A DNA stretch of 8,494 nucleotides from Oscillospiraceae bacterium. Lineage in GTDB: Bacteria > Bacillota > Clostridia > Clostridiales > Clostridiaceae. Position 1 is the first letter of the stretch. Each line of letters starts with the position of its first letter. Positions 1-5,873 of the stretch are shown here, piece after piece. A program made the position numbers and the translations under genes. Location: positions 1-8,494 of the forward strand of contig WQUF01000472.1 of the NCBI GenBank assembly GCA_009785875.1, given 5' to 3'. The notes under the pieces were generated by a model. That model was not told the DNA's origin. It did not search any database and was given only the letters and a program-made list of their open reading frames with translations.

Positions 1-425
1 CCTATAAATTCACTTATAAAATTAAATGGAATATTTCTAATTGCAGGTCCAGTACAGAATACTGCAAGCTTACCATCTCTATCTGCTGTAGCATCAAAAT
101 GGTCTTTATACATAACATAAACTAAACATGCACCGATGAAAGCTCCAAGGAATTGACAGCCTACATAAGCTATAGCTGTACTCCAAGCAAGTTTACCTAT
201 AATAGCAAAGCTTAAAGTCAAAGCAGGGTTAAAATACGCACCACTCGATGGACCAAACATGAGAGCTGGAACCAAAACCGCACAAGCCCATCCAAATGTT
301 ATTACTATCCATCCAGAATTATTTCCTTTTGTTTTACTCAATACAACGTTTGCTACAACTCCATCACCTAATAAAATAAGTATAGCGGTACCAATTATCT
401 CTGCTAAATAAATATTAACATTCAT
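1..425 (-). CDS. glpF: Glycerol uptake facilitator (aquaglyceroporin), 3' end cut by window edge
   Basis: This is a membrane channel of the MIP/aquaporin family that lets glycerol diffuse into the cell. Only the first 141 codons are visible; the gene runs off the left edge. The protein opens with a hydrophobic helix containing GTAILILLGDG, followed by TKGNNSGW, a stretch typical of Gram-positive GlpF proteins. The first pore motif NPA is at residues 66-68 inside SGAYFNPALT. The second NPA motif would lie beyond the edge. The segment YKDHFDATAD after the third helix also fits bacterial GlpF. The ATG at 425 follows an AAGGAGGA ribosome site that overlaps the glpK stop codon, with only 12 bases between the genes, so it is co-transcribed with glpK. 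The residue two before NPA is tyrosine, whereas many GlpF proteins have histidine there. Family assignment is firm; glycerol as substrate follows from family and context. Confidence 0.93.
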   Translation of the reverse strand, partial: MNVNIYLAEIIGTAILILLGDGVVANVVLSKTKGNNSGWIVITFGWACAVLVPALMFGPSSGAYFNPALTLSFAIIGKLAWSTAIAYVGCQFLGAFIGACLVYVMYKDHFDATADRDGKLAVFCTGPAIRNIPFNFISEFI

Positions 426-437
426 ACTTATTCCTCC

Positions 438-1928
438 TTATTTTGCCCAACCTAAAGCTCTTTTAACTGCTTCATTCCATCCTGCTACGAGTTTTTTGCG
501 TTTTTCATCATCCATATTAGGTTTGAATACTTTATCAACGCTTACATTTTTAGCAATTTCATCTTTGTCTTTAAAATAGCCTACACATAAACCAGCTAAA
601 TAAACTGCACCAAGAGCTGTGCTTTCAATAATAGATGGTCTAATAACATCAACATCTAATATATCAGCTTGGAATTGCATCAAGAAGTTATTAGCGCATG
701 CTCCACCGTCTACTCTTATTTGCTTTATGCTTACTCCTGCATCTTGTTCCATTGCTTTTACCACATCAGCACTTTGATAAGCTAAAGATTCAAGTGTTGC
801 TCTAATAAAGTGCTCTTTTTCAACTCCACGAGTAAGTCCTAATATAGCTCCTCTTGCATATTGATCCCAATAAGGTGCTCCAAGTCCTACAAAAGCAGGT
901 ACTACATATACTCCATTGGAATCCTCAACTTTTTTAGCATAGCTTTCAGTAAATGCAGCATTGTCTATCATTCTAAGGCCATCTCTGAGCCATTGGATAG
1001 CGGCACCAGCTATGAATACGCTTCCTTCTAATGCATATTCAACTTTTCCGTCTAAGCCCCAAGCAATTGTAGTTAAAAGCCCATTTTTAGATTCAACTGC
1101 TGTTTCACCTGTGTTCATTAAAATGAAGCATCCAGTTCCGTAAGTGTTCTTAACCATTCCTTCTTCATAGCAGCATTGACCAAATAATGCAGCTTGTTGA
1201 TCCCCTGCAATTCCAGCAATTGGAATCTCTCCACCTAGTATATCGGCACAGGTATCGCCATAGTGGAAGCTTGATGGTTTAGCTTCAGGAAGCATGCTCT
1301 CTGGAATGTTAAGCTTTTCAAGTATCTCTTTATCCCACTCTAAAGTGTGAATATTAAAGAGCATTGTCCTAGAAGCGTTTGTATAATCAGTGACATGTAC
1401 TTTGCCTTTGGTTAAATTCCAAATTAGCCATGAGTCTACAGTTCCAAATAAAAGTTCACCATTTTCAGCTTTTTCTCTCGCTCCTGGAACGTTTTCTAGG
1501 ATCCATCTAACTTTTGTACCTGAAAAATACGCATCGACTATAAGACCAGTTTTCTCTTTAATGACCTTGTCAAAACCGCAAGCTTTGAGTTCATCGCAGT
1601 ATTCTGCAGTTCTTCTGCATTGCCAAACTATTGCATTATAAACAGGTTTGCCAGTGCTCTTTTCCCAAACTACAGTAGTTTCTCTCTGATTTGTAATACC
1701 TATAGCAGAAATATCAGATGCTTTTGCGGAAACTCTTGCCATTGCTTCAGCAGCTACACCTATTTGGCTAGACCATATTTCCATAGGATCATGTTCAACC
1801 CAGCCTGCTTTAGGGAAAATTTGTGTAAATTCTTTCTGTGCAACGCTTATGATCTCACTCTTTTCGTTGAACAGAATGCACCTTGAGCTCGTAGTTCCTT
1901 GGTCAAAAGCCATCAAGTATTGTGACAT
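438..1928 (-). CDS. glpK: Glycerol kinase
   Basis: This cytoplasmic enzyme phosphorylates glycerol with ATP to give sn-glycerol 3-phosphate, trapping the glycerol that GlpF admits. At 496 residues it is the normal length for this FGGY-family kinase. The N-terminal phosphate-binding motif DQGTTSSR is at residues 9-16, GITNQRET at 77-84, the catalytic-region motif GDQQAALFGQ at 242-251, and the C-terminal nucleotide-site motif DGGACANN at 407-414. In Bacillus and Enterococcus enzymes a histidine in a YHFFG or YHFYG stretch just before PIAG is phosphorylated by HPr. Here that stretch reads ADILGG and, by my alignment, the position is Asp229, so this control is probably absent. The ATG at 1928 is preceded by a strong GAGGAGG site. 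The gene lies between glpP and glpF; a 76-base gap holding an inverted repeat separates it from glpP. Confidence 0.97.
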   Translation of the reverse strand: MSQYLMAFDQGTTSSRCILFNEKSEIISVAQKEFTQIFPKAGWVEHDPMEIWSSQIGVAAEAMARVSAKASDISAIGITNQRETTVVWEKSTGKPVYNAIVWQCRRTAEYCDELKACGFDKVIKEKTGLIVDAYFSGTKVRWILENVPGAREKAENGELLFGTVDSWLIWNLTKGKVHVTDYTNASRTMLFNIHTLEWDKEILEKLNIPESMLPEAKPSSFHYGDTCADILGGEIPIAGIAGDQQAALFGQCCYEEGMVKNTYGTGCFILMNTGETAVESKNGLLTTIAWGLDGKVEYALEGSVFIAGAAIQWLRDGLRMIDNAAFTESYAKKVEDSNGVYVVPAFVGLGAPYWDQYARGAILGLTRGVEKEHFIRATLESLAYQSADVVKAMEQDAGVSIKQIRVDGGACANNFLMQFQADILDVDVIRPSIIESTALGAVYLAGLCVGYFKDKDEIAKNVSVDKVFKPNMDDEKRKKLVAGWNEAVKRALGWAK

Positions 1929-1955
1929 AAAAAAACCTCCTCTATTTTATATATA

Positions 1956-1989
1956 TATGTGAATTTAATAATTTAATTAAATTCACATA
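1956..1989. repeat. 14-bp perfect inverted repeat between glpP and glpK
   Basis: Arms at 1956-1969 (TATGTGAATTTAAT) and 1976-1989 are perfect reverse complements around a 6-base spacer. The repeat fills much of the 76-base gap between the glpP stop and the glpK start. In the glp transcript it could form a 14-bp, very AU-rich hairpin about 27 bases before glpK. No run of T follows it on the minus strand, so it is a poor intrinsic terminator. Options are an mRNA stability or processing hairpin, or a protein operator. The outer TGTGA/TCACA halves are 20 bases apart, not the 6 expected of a CRP/FNR box. Function unknown. Confidence 0.6.
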
Positions 1990-2004
1990 ATAGCTTAATT
2001 AAAA

Positions 2005-2583
2005 TTATATTAAAAGATCCCAAACACTGTGGCTGGTAGTAGAAATAGCAATAGCTCCATAAGATAGACACTCTATTACATCTTCTTTAGTATTTATTAG
2101 TCCACCAGCAATTATAGGTACTTTCACTGACTTTTGCATGTTTTTAATGCTTTTACTGGCAGATCCAGGCAAGATTTCAACAGCATTTGGCGAATATTCT
2201 AAGATGCTCTTTATACCTGTTTCAAGTGATTTTGAATCTATTGCAAATATTCGGAGTATTGAAAGCATTTCACTATTCTTTATATGCTTAATATTTGATG
2301 GTTTAGTCGTTATAATTCCATCTGGATTTATAACCTTCTTTAAATATATAATCCCAAATTGATCGCTCTTTAAACCCTCAATCATATCGATATGCACAAA
2401 GACTATTATTTTTTTTTCTCTTAATTTATTTAAAGCATCTTCCAGTATAAATAAATTGCCATATAAAATAAATGCTATTTTAATATCTTTTTTTAAAATA
2501 CACTCTAAATCATCATCGCATCTTATAGCACCGATAACAGGATTATCTATCAGACAATCATAAAACTTGTCAAAATCAAGCAT
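2005..2583 (-). CDS. glpP: Glycerol-3-phosphate-responsive mRNA antiterminator GlpP
   Basis: GlpP proteins bind the leader of glycerol-operon mRNA when glycerol 3-phosphate is present and let transcription pass a leader terminator. The 192-residue length matches the family. The TIM-barrel-like protein shows the family landmarks in order: NPVIGAIR near 14-21, VHIDMIEG at 63-70, GIITTK at 89-94, AVEILPG at 134-140, PIIAGGLI at 156-163 and GAIAISTTS at 176-184. These loops probably form the phosphate-ligand site. The ATG at 2583 has an AGAGGGG ribosome site. The gene is the fourth of the glp operon. A terminator-like hairpin in the leader of this same operon (5692-5728) is its obvious candidate target, so it may control its own synthesis. 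The assignment rests on these motifs and the neighbouring glp genes; RNA binding itself is inferred from the family. Confidence 0.93.
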   Translation of the reverse strand: MLDFDKFYDCLIDNPVIGAIRCDDDLECILKKDIKIAFILYGNLFILEDALNKLREKKIIVFVHIDMIEGLKSDQFGIIYLKKVINPDGIITTKPSNIKHIKNSEMLSILRIFAIDSKSLETGIKSILEYSPNAVEILPGSASKSIKNMQKSVKVPIIAGGLINTKEDVIECLSYGAIAISTTSHSVWDLLI

Positions 2584-2622
2584 ATAAATACCCCTCTTTT
2601 AATGAATAAATTATTACTATAT

Positions 2623-2967
2623 TTATAATACTTCTCTTGTTGCTACAATGTCAATGCCTGTATCTGCTACATTTTTTAAGACAACATCTCCTATTTTTAT
2701 TGGTATTTCTACTGTAATATTTTTTAATTCTTTAGCACATTCCATAATTTTACTTTTAGGTATCTCTTCTTTAGATTTTACTGAAATAAGTCTACCATCT
2801 TTGCTCTTTACAGATGTTGTAAATACTCTCACAGGATTTGAGATCTCTCTAATGGCATAATTTTTTCCTACATTGCAATCATTGCCATACACTTTTATTT
2901 CATCATTTAAGGTTTCAACGCTTAATTGGCAACCAACCGGGCAGCCAATACAAATAAAACTTTTCAT
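2623..2967 (-). CDS. DUF1667 small cysteine-motif protein of the glycerol-3-phosphate dehydrogenase module
   Basis: This 114-residue protein begins MKSFICIGCPVGCQL, with cysteines at 6, 9 and 13 (CxxCxxxC) and a fourth at 31 in GNDCNVG. That spacing is the hallmark of the DUF1667 family and suggests an iron-sulfur cluster or metal site. The rest is beta-rich and ends in an IVATREVL-type tail. There is no signal peptide or membrane segment. It starts one base after the upstream oxidoreductase stop, with a GGAAGAGGTG ribosome site inside that gene's end, so translation is probably coupled. DUF1667 genes commonly follow GlpA-like and NAD/FAD oxidoreductase genes in Clostridia. It may be a small electron-carrying subunit, in a position where Escherichia coli has the much larger GlpC. 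Family call is good; the role is inference. Confidence 0.85.
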   Translation of the reverse strand: MKSFICIGCPVGCQLSVETLNDEIKVYGNDCNVGKNYAIREISNPVRVFTTSVKSKDGRLISVKSKEEIPKSKIMECAKELKNITVEIPIKIGDVVLKNVADTGIDIVATREVL

Positions 2968-2968
2968 T

Positions 2969-4222
2969 TTACACCTCTTCCTTAAATTCCACTTTTACTG
3001 AAATATTCTCGGGAGAAAGGGTTTGATTTTTAATATTTACTATCTCCATTTCACCTGGAGTGAGGATCTTCTTCTTCTTGCTGTAAACTTTCTCCTGGTC
3101 AAAATACACGCTAATATAGGAATTTCTATAGACATTATCGCTTCTAAAATTGATTTCTAAGCCATCTCTTATGGAGTTTAAAAAAGTAAAACTTGGCACA
3201 GTATATCTTACCCCAAATCCAGGATTAATATTTATATATTTATCTTTTTTAATTTCTCCTTTTAAATATTTTGCAGCAGACTTTGCAGCTTTATAGGCTT
3301 CATTACTGACGTTATCCACTAAATCGTGTACCTGTAAAACATTTCCACAAGAGAATACACCTGGAACACTAGTCTGCAAATCACTATCTACGATGGCTCC
3401 TCCTGTAATCCTTGATAATTTCACGCCTATCTTTTTGGATAATTCATTTTCAGGTATCAATCCTACAGATAGTAAAAGCGTATCGCACTCTATTATTTCC
3501 GCTGTCTCTTTTTTTGGAACTCGTTTTTCATCTACCTCACATACTTCTACTGCTTCTACTCTTTGTTTGCCAATTATTCTTGTAACTGTATGGTTAAATT
3601 TTAATGGAATATCAAAATCATTTAAACATTGGGCTATATTTCTATTGAGTCCACTTGAATATGGTAAAAGCTCAAAGACACCTATTACTTTAGCCCCTTC
3701 AATGGTAAGCCTTCGGGCCATGATAAGCCCAATATCACCAGATCCTAAAATGACAACTCTCTTACCTGGCAAGAGTCCCTTTAAATTTATATATTCTTGG
3801 CAAGCTCCTGCAGTCAATACCCCGGCTGGTCTCGACCCGTATATATTAATTGATCCTCTAGGTCTTTCCCTGCATCCCATAGCTAAAATTATCGATTTTG
3901 CAGCAACTTGGATGACACCTTCCTTGGTTAAAACGCTTGCTATCTTATCAGGGGTTATATCTATAATCATTGAGTTTAACATCGTATCGATATTAAGTTC
4001 TTTTACCTTAACTTCAAATCTATGTGCATACTCAGGTCCAGTCAGTTCTTCTTTAAAAAAATGTAGTCCAAAACCATTATGAATGCATTGGTTTAAAATA
4101 CCACCTAAACTCTTATTCCTTTCAACGAGGAGGATGCTCGAAATGCCTGACTCACGAGCTCCTGCTGCTGCAGCAAGACCTGCTGGTCCTCCTCCTACAA
4201 TAAGTAAATCTACATATTTCAT
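2969..4222 (-). CDS. NAD(P)/FAD-dependent oxidoreductase, GlpB-like subunit of the glycerol-3-phosphate dehydrogenase module
   Basis: This 417-residue flavoprotein belongs to the pyridine nucleotide-disulfide oxidoreductase superfamily. The FAD Rossmann motif GGGPAG is at 10-15, with the ribose-binding acid at Glu34. GGILNQCIHNGFG follows from residue 40, and the central ILAMGCRERPRG begins at 112. A second, NAD-binding Rossmann motif GSGDIG is at 160-165, and a late FAD motif reads GVFSCGNV. A redox-active CxxC disulfide is not seen. I chose the ATG at 4222, not the in-frame ATG at 4246, because AAGGAGAG lies ideally before 4222 and the longer form would overlap the previous gene and put extra residues before the Rossmann strand. 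It starts 13 bases after the GlpA-type gene stops. It probably moves electrons between the dehydrogenase and NAD or another carrier; the partner is not visible. Confidence 0.88.
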   Translation of the reverse strand: MKYVDLLIVGGGPAGLAAAAGARESGISSILLVERNKSLGGILNQCIHNGFGLHFFKEELTGPEYAHRFEVKVKELNIDTMLNSMIIDITPDKIASVLTKEGVIQVAAKSIILAMGCRERPRGSINIYGSRPAGVLTAGACQEYINLKGLLPGKRVVILGSGDIGLIMARRLTIEGAKVIGVFELLPYSSGLNRNIAQCLNDFDIPLKFNHTVTRIIGKQRVEAVEVCEVDEKRVPKKETAEIIECDTLLLSVGLIPENELSKKIGVKLSRITGGAIVDSDLQTSVPGVFSCGNVLQVHDLVDNVSNEAYKAAKSAAKYLKGEIKKDKYININPGFGVRYTVPSFTFLNSIRDGLEINFRSDNVYRNSYISVYFDQEKVYSKKKKILTPGEMEIVNIKNQTLSPENISVKVEFKEEV

Positions 4223-4235
4223 ATCTGCTCTCTCC

Positions 4236-5672
4236 TTATAGATCATCTTTAATATGATTCACGATTAAATTTGATCCTTCTCCAAATTTTGTAACATCAA
4301 AAGGAGACTTACCAAGCTCTCTACACATTATCTCCATTACCTTTGATGTGCAAAATCCACCTTGGCACCTTCCCATTCCACATCTAACGCGCCTTTTAAT
4401 TCCATCAAGAGTTGTAGCACCAGGTTGCCTTCTTATAGCATCCACTACTTGAGCTTCTGTAACGGTTTCACATCTGCATACTATTTGTCCGTAGGCACTG
4501 TTTTCTTTAATCAACTCGTTTTGCTCTTTTAAGCTAAGTTCATTGAATCTCTTTATGGAAACCCTATATGGATTAAAATAGAGCTTTTCTTTTGGATCTA
4601 AAACATCAGCGATTATATTTGAAATATATTCAGCAATAGCAGGTGCGCTAGTCAAACCCGGGGAATTAATGCCAACTGCATTTATAAAATTCTCCCCATC
4701 TAATTTCTCCACAATAAAATCATCAAAATTGCTAAGATTTGCTCTTAAACCAGCAAATGAAGTTATTGTACTCGAAACAGGAAGGCTCTTAACGCTCATG
4801 GATGCTGTTTCAATAACCTTTTTAATGACATCAGAAGTTGTATCAAAATCACCTTTATCCAATATATCTTCAGAACTTGGTCCTATTAATAAACCACCAT
4901 GCATTGTAGGGGTTACAAGAACTCCTTTACCGAGCTTCGTTGGCAATTGAAATAATGTTTTGCTTAAAAAACCCTCTTCCATTTTATCCGTCAAAATATA
5001 TTCTCCCCTCCTAGGGATTATTGAATACTTTTTCTCGGATATGAGGTTATTTATTTCATCGCTATAAAGCCCAGCTGCATTGACAATGAATCTTGCTAAA
5101 ACAGATTCTCCTGATGTATTTATTATATAATGATCTTCTTTTTTTGTGATACTTTGTACCCTACAATTTAATTTAAAATTAACTCCATTTATAAAAGCGT
5201 TTTCAGCAAAAGCTATGGTAGCTTCATAAGGTGATATTATTCCTCCAGTAGGTGCATACAGTGCTCTGTAAATATTTTCGCTTACATTTGGTTCTAGTTT
5301 TAAAACTTCATCTTTTTCTAGTATCCTTAAATCTGGAACTCCATTTTTAATTCCTTGATCATATAATAATTGAAGCCTCGGCATATCCTCTTCTTGAAAG
5401 CATAAAACTAAAGAGCCATTCTGTTCATAGGGGATATCCAGTTCTTTTGTCAATTTTTTATACATTGAATTTCCAAGGACATTGAAACGAGCTTTTAAAG
5501 TGCCAGGTTCTGCATCAAAACCAGCATGTGAAATTCCACTATTTGCTTTTGATGTCTCACTGGATATTTCTTCGTGAGCTTCCATGACTAAAACATTTAA
5601 AGAAAATCTACTCAAACTTTGTGCAATAGACGAACCAATTATTCCCGCTCCTATAATAACAACATCAAACAT
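4236..5672 (-). CDS. glpA: FAD-dependent glycerol-3-phosphate dehydrogenase, GlpA type, with C-terminal [2Fe-2S] BFD-like domain
   Basis: This 478-residue protein probably oxidises sn-glycerol 3-phosphate to dihydroxyacetone phosphate. Residues 1 to about 370 form a DAO-family FAD domain, with GAGIIG at 8-13, Glu31 for ribose binding, and the SSETSKANSGISHAGFD segment common to GlpA- and LhgO-like enzymes. The C-terminal part is a bacterioferritin-associated-ferredoxin-like domain with Cys399, Cys401, Cys431, Cys436 and possibly Cys441 in CRCE and VRCGMGRCQGGFC, a likely [2Fe-2S] site. The ATG at 5672 follows GGAGGAATAT. The in-frame TTG at 5684 overlaps that ribosome site and is rejected. 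It is the first gene of the operon, behind the promoter and leader terminator. The FAD domain alone could be an L-2-hydroxyglutarate oxidase-like enzyme; glpP, glpK and glpF nearby decide for glycerol 3-phosphate. Confidence 0.87.
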   Translation of the reverse strand: MFDVVIIGAGIIGSSIAQSLSRFSLNVLVMEAHEEISSETSKANSGISHAGFDAEPGTLKARFNVLGNSMYKKLTKELDIPYEQNGSLVLCFQEEDMPRLQLLYDQGIKNGVPDLRILEKDEVLKLEPNVSENIYRALYAPTGGIISPYEATIAFAENAFINGVNFKLNCRVQSITKKEDHYIINTSGESVLARFIVNAAGLYSDEINNLISEKKYSIIPRRGEYILTDKMEEGFLSKTLFQLPTKLGKGVLVTPTMHGGLLIGPSSEDILDKGDFDTTSDVIKKVIETASMSVKSLPVSSTITSFAGLRANLSNFDDFIVEKLDGENFINAVGINSPGLTSAPAIAEYISNIIADVLDPKEKLYFNPYRVSIKRFNELSLKEQNELIKENSAYGQIVCRCETVTEAQVVDAIRRQPGATTLDGIKRRVRCGMGRCQGGFCTSKVMEIMCRELGKSPFDVTKFGEGSNLIVNHIKDDL

Positions 5673-5682
5673 ATATTCCTCC

Positions 5683-5728
5683 AAATAAAAATGCCTAGTC
5701 TAAAACCACCAAGGTTTTATATTAGGCA
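5683..5728 (-). terminator. Leader terminator (attenuator) of the glp operon, probable GlpP target
   Basis: Read on the minus strand, TGCCTA pairs with TAGGCA, and TAAAACC pairs with GGTTTTA. The two helices are separated by a 3x3 internal loop and capped by a 5-base loop (stem 5692-5728). TTTTTATTT follows at once (5691-5683) and then the ribosome site of the first glp gene. This is a textbook intrinsic terminator lying between a promoter and its own first gene. The next gene upstream is divergent, so it ends no other transcript. GlpP proteins act by overcoming such leader terminators, and glpP is in this operon. The structure is seen; the GlpP link is inferred. Confidence 0.82.
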
Positions 5729-5741
5729 ACTCAAAACTCAA
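5728..5741 (-). repeat. Perfect tandem heptamer TTGAGTT x2 abutting the leader terminator
   Basis: On the minus strand the leader reads TTGAGTTTTGAGTT, two exact copies of TTGAGTT in direct tandem. The second copy touches the base of the terminator stem. Flanking GGC and GCC could pair weakly across the repeat, taking bases from the terminator stem. The position suits a protein recognition element such as a GlpP site, but with only 14 bases chance is possible. Confidence 0.5.
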
Positions 5742-5760
5742 GCCATTTATAATTAATATA

Positions 5761-5789
5761 ATGATACCATCTATAAGATAAAAAATCAA
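5761..5789 (-). promoter_or_regulatory. Sigma-A-type promoter of the glp operon
   Basis: On the minus strand the -35 box is TTGATT (5784-5789) and the -10 box TATCAT (5761-5766), with a 17-base spacer and an extended-10 TG (TGGTATCAT). Matches to consensus are 4 of 6 and 5 of 6. Transcription would begin near 5754, giving a leader of about 80 bases that contains the tandem heptamer and terminator before the glpA ATG at 5672. Confidence 0.75.
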
Positions 5790-5873
5790 TAGAATTTTTT
5801 TAAGTTAAATATTTATGTTTAAAATTATGAAATTATGTTAAAAATTACCATAAAATATACAATAGGAGGCTAT

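Noticed and set aside
961..1886. Plus-strand open frames opposite glpK
   Set aside because: They lie within a well-conserved kinase gene, lack ribosome sites and show no recognisable motifs; they are shadow frames.
1956..1989. CRP/FNR-type operator, suggested by TGTGA...TCACA
   Set aside because: The half-sites are 20 bases apart, not 6, so the standard box does not fit.
3393..4082. Plus-strand 229-codon open frame opposite the oxidoreductase gene
   Set aside because: It is antisense to a strongly recognisable flavoprotein and has no family features or ribosome site.
5673..5684. TTG start at 5684 adding four residues to the GlpA-type protein
   Set aside because: TTGGAGGAATAT is the ribosome binding site itself; the ATG at 5672 directly follows it and begins just before the Rossmann strand.
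5692..5728. Hairpin as an ordinary terminator of an upstream gene, or part of a riboswitch
   Set aside because: No minus-strand gene lies upstream before the divergent adaptor gene, and the leader of about 80 bases is short and matches no riboswitch core I know.
5835..5873. Upstream ATG at 5835 for the adaptor protein
   Set aside because: It has no ribosome site, whereas AGGAGG lies four bases before the ATG at 5874, which starts a clean membrane anchor.
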